From assembly GCF_000498475.1 (NCBI RefSeq), contig NZ_AVBI01000001.1, positions 434,001 to 498,000 of the forward strand: a stretch of 64,000 nucleotides of DNA, given 5' to 3'. Positions 16,894 through 25,760 of the stretch are shown here, piece by piece (position 1 is the first letter of the stretch; each line of letters begins with the position of its first letter). This stretch comes from Flavobacterium cauense R2A-7 (GTDB lineage Bacteria > Bacteroidota > Bacteroidia > Flavobacteriales > Flavobacteriaceae). The notes below the pieces were generated by a model. The model had not been told where the DNA came from, ran no database searches, and worked only from the letters and a program-made list of their open reading frames with translations. The position numbers were made by a program, and so were the translations under genes.

Positions 16894-18672
16894 ATGAAGC
16901 AACAAGCAACAAGCAACAAGCAACTTTTAACTTACCTATTTAGCCTTCTTTTATCGATGTGCGTACTTTCAAGTTGTGAGAAAGACTTATACGAAGATGC
17001 GTTTCAAAATGATAATGCTAAAATGATTGTCAAAAGGATGAACAAAAAAGATCTTGAAAAATTTCCTCTTTTACAGCAAAAACTAAATCATATAGAATTA
17101 TTTAAAAATTCTGTTCATAACAAAATAATAACCGATACTGTCTACAATTTCGCCATAAGCACTGATGAAGCGGTGTACATAGAAGAAGGAGATTATCATT
17201 CCTTTACTTTTCCAATTAACAGAAAAGACAGCTACGGGAAACTTGAAAACCTATTGGTTTCTAAAAACAAAGAGGGCGGATACAATACTTTTCTTGTACA
17301 ATATGATTTTTCCGCTTTAAAGTTAAAAACCATAACAAAAGAGGAACTTAAAACACACTCAACCAAGTTCACTTATATCGATTTTGACAGCAATAATTTG
17401 CTAAATTCCAAAATTGGAGCATTCTCGGTATACATGTGTAGCGAAACATGGACTGGAGTAGAACATGAAATCTATGAAGGTAATTATGATGGTGATGCAG
17501 TTGATGTGGAAATCATATGGACAAATACAGCTTCTACTTGCAGTTGGGTGGCAACTACAGATGGTTTTTTTGGAAGTGGCGGAACAACTTCATCGACATC
17601 TTCCGGAAACGGAACGGGCAACACAGGAGGCAGCACACCAAACACCGGAAGTTCGAACATTGACATTGTAGGCACACTTTATACTGCCCCAACACCATGT
17701 ACCAACTGTCCTGATTTAAACTTAATGTATGCCGACTTTCTTTCCGAATTAAACAATACACAATTATCTTATTTAAACGCTAATCTTGACATAAAAGAAC
17801 AGATTAAAAACTATTTTAATCAGCCGGGCGCAAGTAGTGCATTTGCACTTGAGGCTTTGAATAATATTATTAATGGGGGTGACTCAGACTTTAGAAATGA
17901 GGTCATTTTACATCAATCCGTAAAAAACAATCAAAAACTAAAATGTGTTTTCGATAAATTAAAGGGTTTATCGAGTACAATTTTTAACGACATTATTAAT
18001 GATAACTTTGCCAGCTCTAAAAAAGCCCATATTAGATTTGAAATTGGCAATACCCCAAATGGTGAAGACGCCGTGACGTTACCTTTTATCGGCAACCCCA
18101 ATGACCCAACAAGTGCTGTATATAAAGTTATCATAAACAGCAATTCAATTAATAATTTATCAAACATAGAAATTGCTCTAATCTATATTCATGAATCGAT
18201 ACACGCAGAATTACTAGACAGATGTTTTAGATTAGGATTAATTAGGAGCATTAGTTATCAAAATGGAACACCAAACATTATATTCAACGATAACCCGGAT
18301 ATTTCATATAATACTTCTGATACATTATTTAGCGCCTTAGCTATACATTATTTTCATTATGATGGTGGTTCTGAATGGAATCACAATTTATTTACAATTT
18401 TGAACTACAGAACAAAGATGGTCCAGAATTTGATTAATATCCACCCATGGTTAAACAGTTCGAATAGTGATTTTGTAAACAACGTTAATAATGATCCTTA
18501 TATTGTAGGAGGTCCATACTCCTTACAGCAACTAATGGAATATATCAGTTGGATTGGTTTAGAAGGCACACAGGAATACAATAATACTATTTTCAACAAT
18601 CAAAACGAGTTGTCTAAAAAAGTTTACATTCAAATTGCAGCTAAAACAAAGTATACGAACAATTGTAATTAA
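16894..18672 (+). CDS. Lipoprotein with HExxH (zincin-like) motif
   Basis: In this 592-residue protein a signal peptide ends in LSSC (Cys28), followed by EKDLYED. Residues about 30-220 look beta-rich and contain a cysteine pair (MCSETW, STCSW). A Gly/Ser/Thr linker (about 229-255) leads to a C-terminal domain with HESIH at residues 433-437, inside ALIYIHESIHAELLD. This fits the HExxH zinc-binding motif of metallopeptidases. A third ligand may be a His in IHYFHYDGG downstream, but I cannot assign it. The start codon is followed by four copies of a heptanucleotide. I do not recognise the family; the gene is visibly more AT-rich than its neighbours. Confidence 0.8.
   Translation: MKQQATSNKQLLTYLFSLLLSMCVLSSCEKDLYEDAFQNDNAKMIVKRMNKKDLEKFPLLQQKLNHIELFKNSVHNKIITDTVYNFAISTDEAVYIEEGDYHSFTFPINRKDSYGKLENLLVSKNKEGGYNTFLVQYDFSALKLKTITKEELKTHSTKFTYIDFDSNNLLNSKIGAFSVYMCSETWTGVEHEIYEGNYDGDAVDVEIIWTNTASTCSWVATTDGFFGSGGTTSSTSSGNGTGNTGGSTPNTGSSNIDIVGTLYTAPTPCTNCPDLNLMYADFLSELNNTQLSYLNANLDIKEQIKNYFNQPGASSAFALEALNNIINGGDSDFRNEVILHQSVKNNQKLKCVFDKLKGLSSTIFNDIINDNFASSKKAHIRFEIGNTPNGEDAVTLPFIGNPNDPTSAVYKVIINSNSINNLSNIEIALIYIHESIHAELLDRCFRLGLIRSISYQNGTPNIIFNDNPDISYNTSDTLFSALAIHYFHYDGGSEWNHNLFTILNYRTKMVQNLINIHPWLNSSNSDFVNNVNNDPYIVGGPYSLQQLMEYISWIGLEGTQEYNNTIFNNQNELSKKVYIQIAAKTKYTNNCN
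16897..16924 (+). repeat. Four perfect tandem copies of AAGCAAC immediately after the start codon
   Basis: Copies occupy 16897-16903, 16904-16910, 16911-16917 and 16918-16924. The 7-nt unit is not a multiple of three, so gain or loss of one copy would shift the frame of the lipoprotein gene within its first ten codons. Confidence 0.85.
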
Positions 18673-18679
18673 AAAACAT

Positions 18680-19123
18680 ATGAAAAGTAAAGCATTAATA
18701 CTCGTTTTGATTTTTTTTAAGAGCTATATTGCCTTTCCGCAAGATAAAAAAGCAATTTTAATAAATTATGACAAATCAATATATATTAATAAAGACGCTT
18801 TGATTAGTAATGTATACCACGTTTATGCAAGTATCAAAAGCTCAGACCCAAGATTTCTATCTGATCAGTATCAATTTCAGATAATTGGGACTGGGCTTGA
18901 CGAATTACCTTTGGAAAAAATCAAAGAAAAAGCAGATCTAAACACTGTTAAGAAAAGTCTATCTTTTACAGATTTAAAAAAAATGAAGGCCTGTGAACTC
19001 CATGAATTACTGAGTTTATGTAAGAATATCTATTTAATAAAAAAAGAAAATGATGAGTATTTTTTTTGGAGATTACATTATACCGGAACAACAAAGAATG
19101 CAGTTATCACAAACACAAACTAA
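18680..19123 (+). CDS. Small secreted protein of unknown function
   Basis: This 147-residue product has an N-terminal signal peptide (MKSKALILVLIFFKSYIAFPQ) and no lipidation cysteine, so it is probably periplasmic or exported. The mature region is Lys- and Tyr-rich (KKAILINYDKSIYINKDA) with two cysteines (MKACELHELLSLCKNI). I chose the ATG at 18680, 7 nt after the preceding stop; the open frame upstream overlaps that gene and would hide the signal peptide. Same AT-rich composition as the HExxH lipoprotein, so the two are probably one transcription unit and may act together. Confidence 0.72.
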   Translation: MKSKALILVLIFFKSYIAFPQDKKAILINYDKSIYINKDALISNVYHVYASIKSSDPRFLSDQYQFQIIGTGLDELPLEKIKEKADLNTVKKSLSFTDLKKMKACELHELLSLCKNIYLIKKENDEYFFWRLHYTGTTKNAVITNTN

Positions 19124-19199
19124 GACAAACTATTTACAATTACTTTTTGATATTTTCTAATTCAACAAAAAAAGCCGTCTCGCGACCGGAGGGCACTAA

Positions 19200-19223
19200 A
19201 AAAACGCTTATTTTGATTGGCGT
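19200..19223 (-). terminator. Possible second terminator downstream of the M23-like gene
   Basis: On the minus strand AACGCC...GCGTT is followed by a T7 run. The stem is only about 5 bp, so this is weaker than the structure at 19253-19287. Confidence 0.35.
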
Positions 19224-19252
19224 TAATTTTAGACGATAGAAAAAACGGTAAC

Positions 19253-19287
19253 AAAAAAGCGAATCAATAATTGGTTCGCTTTTTTTA
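19253..19287. terminator. Bidirectional terminator between the AT-rich gene pair and the M23-like gene
   Basis: GCGAATCAA/TTGGTTCGC (one G-U or mismatch pair) with AAAAAA before and TTTTTTT after, directly abutting the stop codon of the convergent gene. Confidence 0.75.
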
Positions 19288-20535
19288 TTACATATTACTA
19301 ATCCAACTCTGCGGATTGAGCGTTGTCGTATTTTGCAGCACCAGGAACTTCATTACGGATTTTCCGGAAGAGTTGGTGTGAATTCGGCCGATATTCTGTT
19401 TCGCAGCAACCTTGTCTCCTTTACCCACTGCCACACTCGACAAGTTAAGGTATACCGTGATGTAATCTCCGTGTTGGATATAAACGGCTTTATTGTTGGC
19501 GTTAATTACCTGAACCTGCAAAACCTCACCGGCAAAAACTGCTCTGGCATTGGAACCGCTTTCGGTGGTAATCTCCACGCCACTATTATGGACTGTCAAA
19601 TCCGGGTACGATGGATGTGGCTGATCGCCATACCCTAGCGAAACATACCCTTTCGCTACCGGCCAAGGCAAACGCCCGCGGCTGGCTTTGAAATTGTCTG
19701 CCAATTCTTTTCCTTCTGTCGTTAGGACAAATTTGGCTGGGTCTGCTGCTCCGGAAGTTGATTTTACAATGGTTTTCCCGGAAGCATTCGCTTTTTTATT
19801 CGCAGCCGCAATCGCCTCACGAATCATTTTTTGGATTTGTTTGTCGATAGCTCTGGATTCAGCCTGTTTTTTCTTGATTTCAGCGGCGTATTTTTTCTTG
19901 TCTTTCTGTACGATTTGGGCTAGGCGTTGTTGTTCGGCTTTGTCTTTTTCGTATTCGCGTTTCTCCTTTTCGCTTTCTGCCAGTACTTTTTCTTTTTCCT
20001 TTTTTTTCACTTCCAGCACCGTGGTAGCCTGTGAAAGTTCATTGGATTTCATTTTGATTTCATCGCCCTGCATTTTCCGGAAACTGGCATATTGCTTCAT
20101 GTACTGCATACGCTTATAGGCCTGAAGAAAATTCTGGGATGAAAGAATAAACATGTACCGGCTTTGTTCCGAACGGCTCTTGTACGATTTGACAATCATG
20201 TTCGAATAATCGGTTTTCAGGTCTTTTAATTCCCGATTTAGTTTATTGATTTCCAATTGCTTCAGATAAATATCATCGGAAAGCAATCTTTTTTGCTTGG
20301 CAGTCGTATTAATCAATTTCTGGCTCAACTGAATTTTCTTATTCTGTTGGGCAATCTGACCTAAAATGTTTTTTTCTTTTTTCCTTTCTTCCTGAAGACG
20401 CAATTGCACTTCCTGAATTTCTTTTTGGAGTTGTGCTTTTCGTTCTTCCAACTGGCGCTGCTTGTCGTCGTTAGGCTGTGACCAGGCAACTGTGGCCAAA
20501 CAAAAGAAAAATATAGTGAGCAGTACTTTACGCAT
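19288..20535 (-). CDS. EnvC-like murein hydrolase activator, degenerate M23 (LytM) domain
   Basis: The 415-residue protein has a signal peptide (MRKVLLTIFFFCLATVAWSQ), a long coiled coil (about residues 25-250) and a C-terminal LytM/M23 fold. The zinc site is not intact: the HxxxD motif reads HNSGVEI (Asp to Glu), the YAHL motif is YLNL, and the final HxH is replaced by KFLVL. So it is probably not a peptidase but an EnvC/NlpD-type activator of a cell-wall amidase at division. I chose the ATG at 20535 because the alternative at 20556 adds residues before the signal peptide. Last gene of the flippase-dut-nucleotidyltransferase cluster. Confidence 0.87.
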   Translation of the reverse strand: MRKVLLTIFFFCLATVAWSQPNDDKQRQLEERKAQLQKEIQEVQLRLQEERKKEKNILGQIAQQNKKIQLSQKLINTTAKQKRLLSDDIYLKQLEINKLNRELKDLKTDYSNMIVKSYKSRSEQSRYMFILSSQNFLQAYKRMQYMKQYASFRKMQGDEIKMKSNELSQATTVLEVKKKEKEKVLAESEKEKREYEKDKAEQQRLAQIVQKDKKKYAAEIKKKQAESRAIDKQIQKMIREAIAAANKKANASGKTIVKSTSGAADPAKFVLTTEGKELADNFKASRGRLPWPVAKGYVSLGYGDQPHPSYPDLTVHNSGVEITTESGSNARAVFAGEVLQVQVINANNKAVYIQHGDYITVYLNLSSVAVGKGDKVAAKQNIGRIHTNSSGKSVMKFLVLQNTTTLNPQSWISNM

Positions 20536-20558
20536 CGTTGTAAATAATTTTGGCAAAT

Positions 20559-21323
20559 TTAGTCAATAAAAATTTGTTCGTAGCCTTCCGGCACATCATA
20601 GCTGAAAGATAATCCTTCATCAAACGAAACGGAATTGTATCCGATTTGTATGGCGACTTTATCTTTCTGAAACGCCTGAATGAAAATATCAAACGGCATA
20701 ATTCCTTTCGGAGATTCTTTATGGGAAAGATAATTAATTTCCAGGGAACGGTCTTCTTCTTTTTGGGCAAGTACTTCTTTTTTCAGCAGAAAATTAGCGC
20801 CTTCAAATAAAAACTCTTTTTCAGTTGCACCGCTTGATTTGCTTTTTAGTTTGTACAGATTGTTTTCTACCGATTCCACATATTTTCCTTGAGTCAAATC
20901 GTCTAAGGCCAATCCGAGAAACAGATTCTGGACTTTTTGATAATCAAGGTCTGTTCCCAGCCATTTGCTTAATAACGAATAATTGCCTTCAAAATATTTG
21001 CCGTTGATTTTTTCATAATAACTGACTTTCTCCGGTGTAATCATCGCTTTGGCCATTGTGATTCCGAAAAAGCGCACAATCACCAAAATCTTTTCATCCT
21101 TTTTCATGCGGATTTCCGCCGTAACATTTTGCGTTTGTTTGTCATCTTCATACCGCGCACTCGCTTTAATGTTCAGCGTTTCAAAATTTTTCCTGTTGGC
21201 ATAGTGTCCGGAAATAATTTTGGATACCGCTACATTATCAGCGGCACCCTGTTCGGCAACCACCTGTTTCGTTTTACAGGAAACTAAAAATAAAAGTCCG
21301 AAGACCACAAGCCACTTTTGCAT
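20559..21323 (-). CDS. DUF4292-family lipoprotein
   Basis: In this 254-residue lipoprotein the signal MQKWLVVFGLLFLVSC (Cys16) is followed by KTKQVVAEQ. The body alternates short beta strands (FETLNIKASARYED, VTAEIRMKKDEKILVIVRFF), a layout compatible with LolA/LolB-like half-barrels, which I recall for this DUF family. If so, it could handle lipids or lipoproteins in the periplasm; that is inference. It overlaps the TPR gene by 1 nt and lies 23 nt before the M23-like start, a neighbourhood I recall as conserved in flavobacteria. Confidence 0.82.
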   Translation of the reverse strand: MQKWLVVFGLLFLVSCKTKQVVAEQGAADNVAVSKIISGHYANRKNFETLNIKASARYEDDKQTQNVTAEIRMKKDEKILVIVRFFGITMAKAMITPEKVSYYEKINGKYFEGNYSLLSKWLGTDLDYQKVQNLFLGLALDDLTQGKYVESVENNLYKLKSKSSGATEKEFLFEGANFLLKKEVLAQKEEDRSLEINYLSHKESPKGIMPFDIFIQAFQKDKVAIQIGYNSVSFDEGLSFSYDVPEGYEQIFID

Positions 21324-22675
21324 TATTTTTTTTGTTTTAGCAATTGTTCCGCCTTATTGAAATAGGTGTATTTCTTGGTTTGATCCCCTAATCCGTTATA
21401 GGCTTCTCCTAACTGAATATTGAAATTGATCTCCAAATCAATATCTCCTGCTACAAAATCCATACCTGAATTTAAAATCCCAATTGCTTTTTTATAATTC
21501 TTCATTTGATTTTGCGCCATGCCGGCATAAAAATACAATCGGGCATGCGTAGGATACAATTCCAGAAAATCTTCGGCTTTCCTACTTACTTTATCAAATT
21601 GGTTTTTCTCGGCATAGGCTTCCAGCAATAATTCTATAACGAGTATATCGTCTTTTTGTTTCAACAGACTTTTTTCAAAGTAATGAATGGCCTTGTCGGA
21701 TTTTTTCTTGTTCAGAAAAAAAATACCGATTTCTTTGGCCACATTTACCGAAGTGTCGTCATCAAAATAATCTACTGCTTTATCCAGTTCCTTATCGAAA
21801 GTATTGGTATTGTTTACAAAAATTAAAAATTCGTTTAAGATGCGGTGTTTGATTTTGCGTTCGATTTTAGAACTGTTCAACACCAGATGCATTGCCTGAG
21901 CTGCTTTTTCACCGTTCCCGTTATTGAGGTGGAATTTAAACAGACTTACTTGTGCCCAATCGGAATTAGGAATGTTTTTTTCTAATTTCCGGGCCACTTC
22001 CATCGCTTTTTCCTCCTGATTGCTTTCGGAATACAGGTAAATCAGCTGAATGTAATTTTCTTCCACTTGCGGAAATTTCACAATCGCGGCTTCCAATTGC
22101 TCTTTTTCCGGTTTTTTGGACTGATTTTCACTCAAAATCTGAAGTTTGTAGGTTTCCATCATTTGAGAGATGTTTGAGGTGCGTTCCATTTCTTCAATTA
22201 ACGCCAGCGCTTTATCAAACTGTCGTGTGTACATGTACAACGAAACCAAATCGTCCTGGAAATTCTTGTCAAATTCGATTAGTTTCTGCACCACAACAAT
22301 CGATTGCGGATAATCTTTCGTTTCATAAAAAACATCGTAAAGACCATTCCAATACCAACGTTCTTTCGGATTTAAATCGACCGCTTTCTGAAAAGCCCGT
22401 TGCGCCTCGGGATATTTTTTCAAAGCCAGCCAATTTTTCCCCAATTCATGATACAAAACCGGATTGTTGGGTTCGGTTTTCAGACACTTCTCGAGTTCAG
22501 GAATGGCTTTGTCGTAATTTTCAATCCCTTTTTGTTTAAGGGCTTCGAAGAAATGTTCTTCAAATTCGTTTTTCGCAACTGCAATGGAATCCGGTTCGGT
22601 TTGGGCAAAAGAAACGACTGAGAACAGTAAAATTCCCAACGAAAACGCTCTTATTATCCAAACTTTCCCTTTCAT
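21323..22675 (-). CDS. Secreted tetratricopeptide-repeat protein
   Basis: The 450-residue protein has a signal peptide (MKGKVWIIRAFSLGILLFSVVSFAQ) and many TPR units. Clear ones are NYDKAIPELEKCLKTEPNNP, PEAQRAFQKAVDLNPKERW, SDKAIHYFEKSLLKQKDD and YKKAIGILNSGMDFV. TPRs form a superhelix for protein-protein contacts, so this is probably a periplasmic scaffold. It sits 4 nt after the nucleotidyltransferase and overlaps the DUF4292 gene, pointing to a shared role in envelope assembly with those genes. No catalytic domain is visible. Confidence 0.88.
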   Translation of the reverse strand: MKGKVWIIRAFSLGILLFSVVSFAQTEPDSIAVAKNEFEEHFFEALKQKGIENYDKAIPELEKCLKTEPNNPVLYHELGKNWLALKKYPEAQRAFQKAVDLNPKERWYWNGLYDVFYETKDYPQSIVVVQKLIEFDKNFQDDLVSLYMYTRQFDKALALIEEMERTSNISQMMETYKLQILSENQSKKPEKEQLEAAIVKFPQVEENYIQLIYLYSESNQEEKAMEVARKLEKNIPNSDWAQVSLFKFHLNNGNGEKAAQAMHLVLNSSKIERKIKHRILNEFLIFVNNTNTFDKELDKAVDYFDDDTSVNVAKEIGIFFLNKKKSDKAIHYFEKSLLKQKDDILVIELLLEAYAEKNQFDKVSRKAEDFLELYPTHARLYFYAGMAQNQMKNYKKAIGILNSGMDFVAGDIDLEINFNIQLGEAYNGLGDQTKKYTYFNKAEQLLKQKK

Positions 22676-22679
22676 ATCC

Positions 22680-23690
22680 TTATTCTAAAACGGAATAATC
22701 TCCGATACTGACATTTGTAAAATTCCCGTCAAACGTGGCATGATTTCCAATCATCGCGTTATCAAGATTTGCATTTTTAATATGGGTATGCGTTTGTATC
22801 AAACTGTTTTTGATTTTCGAATTCGTTACATGGGTGGCATTCCCCAAGGATACATTTGGTCCAACGACTGTGTTGATCAACACCACATTTTCACCTATAA
22901 AACAAGGCGGAATAATCGTGGAATTTTCAATTCGAACCGTATCCGAAACCAAATTCGAACCGTCTTTGTGCAGGAAATTCAACATACGGGAATTGGTATC
23001 GACCGTTACATCTTTGTTTCCGCAGTCCATCCATTCGTCTACCTTTCCGGGAACAAATTTCAGTCCTTTTTGTTTCATGTTTTCCAGTCCATCCGTCAAT
23101 TGGTATTCCCCTCCTTTAACAACATTATTATCCAATAAATATTGCAATTCGGCGCGTAAAGTTTCCCCGCTTTTGAAATAATAAATTCCGATGATTGCTA
23201 AATCCGAGACAAACTCTTTCGGTTTTTCCACGAAATCCACAATCTGATTGTTTTCATTCAGTTGTACTACCCCAAAAGCACTCGGGTCTTCCACTTGTTT
23301 TACCCAGATTACACTGTCGGCCGAAGTGTCCAATGTAAAATCAGCGCGGAAAAGTGTGTCGGCATACGCTACTACAATCGGACCACTCATACTTTCCTTA
23401 GCACACATTATGGCATGAGCCGTTCCCAAAGCCTCGTTCTGATAGTAAATCGTTCCTCTGGAGCCCAATTTTTCAGCAATCGCAATTAAATCATTTTCCA
23501 CCGCTTTACCGAAACTTTCATGAATGATAAACGCGATTTCGTCGATTTCCTGATTGATGACCCCGGCAATATCTTCCACCAAACGGTGTACAATAGGCTT
23601 TCCGGCAATTGGAATTAAAGGTTTTGGAATGGTTAGGGTATGTGGGCGAAGACGTGAACCGCGTCCTGCCATAGGTACTATTATTTTCAT
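22680..23690 (-). CDS. Sugar-phosphate nucleotidyltransferase with left-handed beta-helix tail
   Basis: The 336-residue enzyme starts MKIIVPMAGRGSRLRPHT and then IPKPLIPIAGKP, the nucleotide-binding signature of the NDP-sugar pyrophosphorylase family. It contains the metal-binding YADTLF and a C-terminal hexapeptide-repeat region (ENSTIIPPCFIGENVVLIN, then VGPNVSLGNATHVTNSKIKN). It condenses a sugar-1-phosphate with an NTP; glucose-1-phosphate with dTTP or UTP, or mannose-1-phosphate with GTP, are all possible and cannot be separated by eye. It follows dut in the same transcription direction, separated by an 88-nt AT-rich spacer. Confidence 0.88.
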   Translation of the reverse strand: MKIIVPMAGRGSRLRPHTLTIPKPLIPIAGKPIVHRLVEDIAGVINQEIDEIAFIIHESFGKAVENDLIAIAEKLGSRGTIYYQNEALGTAHAIMCAKESMSGPIVVAYADTLFRADFTLDTSADSVIWVKQVEDPSAFGVVQLNENNQIVDFVEKPKEFVSDLAIIGIYYFKSGETLRAELQYLLDNNVVKGGEYQLTDGLENMKQKGLKFVPGKVDEWMDCGNKDVTVDTNSRMLNFLHKDGSNLVSDTVRIENSTIIPPCFIGENVVLINTVVGPNVSLGNATHVTNSKIKNSLIQTHTHIKNANLDNAMIGNHATFDGNFTNVSIGDYSVLE

Positions 23691-23778
23691 GATAACTTAT
23701 TAAAAGATTGAAAAATTAAAAAATTGAAAAATCCATACGAACCTTTAAATCGTTTAATCTTTAAATTATTAAATCTAC
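23691..23778. repeat. AT-rich low-complexity spacer within the operon
   Basis: The spacer consists of near-repeats of AAAATTGAAAAATT followed by TTTAAATCGTTTAATC and TTTAAATTATTAAATC. No ORF, terminator or clear promoter is visible. Such A/T-only spacers recur between flavobacterial genes; a similar style appears in the atpA-atpG spacer. Confidence 0.5.
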
Positions 23779-24213
23779 TTATTTTACTCCGGTACTTCCA
23801 AAACCACCTTCTCCACGTGATGTTTCGGAAAGCTCAACCGTTTCCTGCCATTCCGCGCGTTCGTGTTTGGCGATAATTAATTGGGCAATGCGTTCACCAT
23901 TTTCGATTACAAAAGGCTCGTTGGATAAATTGACCAAAATCACACCGATTTCACCGCGGTAATCTGCATCGACCGTTCCGGGAGAATTCAAAACCGTAAT
24001 CCCTTTTTTGAATGCCAGTCCGCTTCTGGGGCGCACCTGAGCTTCGTAGCCAATAGGCAATTCGATGAAAAGTCCGGTTTTCACCAAGGCTCTTTCCAGA
24101 GGGTTTAATGTAATTGGGTCGGATATATTGGCCCTCAAATCCATTCCCGCCGAAGCATTTGTTTCGTAGTTGGGTAACGGATGTTGGGACTTATTGATGA
24201 TTTTAATGGTCAT
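23779..24213 (-). CDS. dut: Deoxyuridine 5'-triphosphate nucleotidohydrolase (dUTPase)
   Basis: The 144-residue trimeric enzyme cleaves dUTP to dUMP and diphosphate, keeping uracil out of DNA. The five family motifs are present: [46 protein letters not shown] and the C-terminal [10 protein letters not shown] loop that closes over the substrate. It is embedded between the flippase and nucleotidyltransferase genes, although its role is unrelated to envelope synthesis. Confidence 0.97.
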   Translation of the reverse strand: MTIKIINKSQHPLPNYETNASAGMDLRANISDPITLNPLERALVKTGLFIELPIGYEAQVRPRSGLAFKKGITVLNSPGTVDADYRGEIGVILVNLSNEPFVIENGERIAQLIIAKHERAEWQETVELSETSRGEGGFGSTGVK

Positions 24214-24255
24214 TCTAAGAAAAATTAAAATAATGAAAGTTTAAAAGTAAAAAAA

Positions 24256-25722
24256 TTATACCACTTTGCGTTTGATAATGCGTAGTAATGTTTCCTTTTC
24301 GTTGTGATAAATGAAATAGGTGAAAACCAATATTGCGGCGATTCCGAAAATATAGCTTTCGCGGAACATCGGAACATAAAACGAGAGTCCGGCCAACAAT
24401 GTCGAAACCCCCAAATAACCGAAAATACGTTTTTTATCATACGGAATCGGATACTGCTTGTTCCCGAGATAATAGGAAATCATCATCATCGAACCGTAGG
24501 CAGCTAAAGTCGCCACAGCCGAACCCATGTAACTGAATTTCGGAATCAGTAAAAAATTTAAAATTAGGGTCACCAACGCTCCAAATGCCGAAATATAAGC
24601 TCCGATTTTAGTCTTGTCAATCAGCTTGTACCATACCGAAAGATTGGTGTAAATCCCCAAAAAGAAATTGGCTAAAATAATTAAAGGAACGACTTTCATC
24701 GCGTCCCAATAATCACTATTCGGTACTAAAAATAATTTTATAATGTCCGAAAAAACGACCACTCCCAAGAAAATCAATGATCCAAAAATCACAAAATATT
24801 TAGTCACAGTGGCATAGGTTTGTGGCGCGTTTTCATTACCGGCATGACTGAAAAAGAAGGGTTCGATTCCTAAGGTATAAGCCGTTCGAAACAAAACCAT
24901 AAACAAACCGATTTTGTAACAAGCGCCATAGGCTCCGATATCGGATAAACTTACATTCAGGAATTTTAAAAGGATTTTATCGAAATGCTCGTTGATTCCA
25001 AAAGCAATTCCAGCAAATAAAATGGGTCCGCCATAACGCATCATCTGTTTCCAGAGCGTTGCGTTAAAGTGCCATTTCATCGTAAAATAATCGGGAAGGA
25101 AAACTAATAACGTGGCCAGGCTTGCGATGAGATTAGCGATAAAAATGTAGCCAATCTGGAATTTAGGAATGTAAATACTGCTCCAAAAACCGTCCGGTTG
25201 TGTCGCCACAATTTTGGGAAGAAATATCAAAAAGAAAATATTTAACCCTAAATTAATCAATACATTTCCAATCTTGATTACTGCATATTTTATTGGGCGC
25301 TGTTGGGCTCTTAACTTGGAAAAGGGAACCACAACCAAAGCATCCAGTGCCAATATCCAGATGGTATAAATAATGTATTGTGAATCAACTTCGATAGCGC
25401 TTGCGATACTGTCTTTGAACAAAATAGCAATCAATAAAAAGGCAATGGTTGACCACACTAAGGAGATTGTAGTCGTTTCTATAACACTTTTCTTGTTTTC
25501 CTCTTTATTGTAAAACCGGAAAAAAGCCGTTTCCATTCCGTAAGACAAAATCACATTGAAGAACACCATCCATGAAAAAATTACCGTTATTTCCCCAAAT
25601 TCGCTTTTGTTTGGCAGGTATTTAACGTATAATGGATTGAGTAAAAAACTGATCATTCGCGGAAGTACCGTGGCGATTCCGTAAATGAACGTTTGTTTGA
25701 AAAGATTTTTATATAAACTCAA
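24256..25722 (-). CDS. Wzx-type polysaccharide/lipid-linked oligosaccharide flippase
   Basis: The 488-residue integral membrane protein has about 12-14 hydrophobic helices and starts MSLYKNLFKQTFIYGIATVL with RMISFLLNPLYVKYL, the typical MOP/polysaccharide-export N terminus. It probably flips an undecaprenyl-linked glycan to the periplasmic face. First gene of a run with dut, nucleotidyltransferase, TPR, DUF4292 and M23-like genes. Its genomic context is separate from the larger glycan locus at the right end, so it may serve a different, conserved glycan. A role as lipid II flippase cannot be excluded. Confidence 0.87.
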   Translation of the reverse strand: MSLYKNLFKQTFIYGIATVLPRMISFLLNPLYVKYLPNKSEFGEITVIFSWMVFFNVILSYGMETAFFRFYNKEENKKSVIETTTISLVWSTIAFLLIAILFKDSIASAIEVDSQYIIYTIWILALDALVVVPFSKLRAQQRPIKYAVIKIGNVLINLGLNIFFLIFLPKIVATQPDGFWSSIYIPKFQIGYIFIANLIASLATLLVFLPDYFTMKWHFNATLWKQMMRYGGPILFAGIAFGINEHFDKILLKFLNVSLSDIGAYGACYKIGLFMVLFRTAYTLGIEPFFFSHAGNENAPQTYATVTKYFVIFGSLIFLGVVVFSDIIKLFLVPNSDYWDAMKVVPLIILANFFLGIYTNLSVWYKLIDKTKIGAYISAFGALVTLILNFLLIPKFSYMGSAVATLAAYGSMMMISYYLGNKQYPIPYDKKRIFGYLGVSTLLAGLSFYVPMFRESYIFGIAAILVFTYFIYHNEKETLLRIIKRKVV

Positions 25723-25748
25723 AGCGTTTTGTTTTGACTAATGATACG

Positions 25749-25756
25749 CAAAAGTA
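25749..25756 (-). promoter_or_regulatory. -7 box upstream of the flippase-dut operon
   Basis: On the minus strand TACTTTTG is an exact TAnnTTTG match about 27 nt before the flippase ATG. No TTG is seen at the usual -33 distance. Confidence 0.4.
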
Positions 25757-25760
25757 ACAT

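Noticed and set aside
19124..19252. Spacer with CCGTCTCGCGACCGGAGGGC, considered as an attachment site or insertion-sequence end
   Set aside because: I found no matching direct or inverted copy at the other side of the AT-rich gene pair near 16800-16893, so there is no support for a mobile-element boundary.
24256..24351. Possible link of the 24256-25722 flippase to the main glycan locus
   Set aside because: It is about 19 kb away, in a run with dut and wall-related genes and no glycosyltransferase, so a shared pathway is not supported by position.
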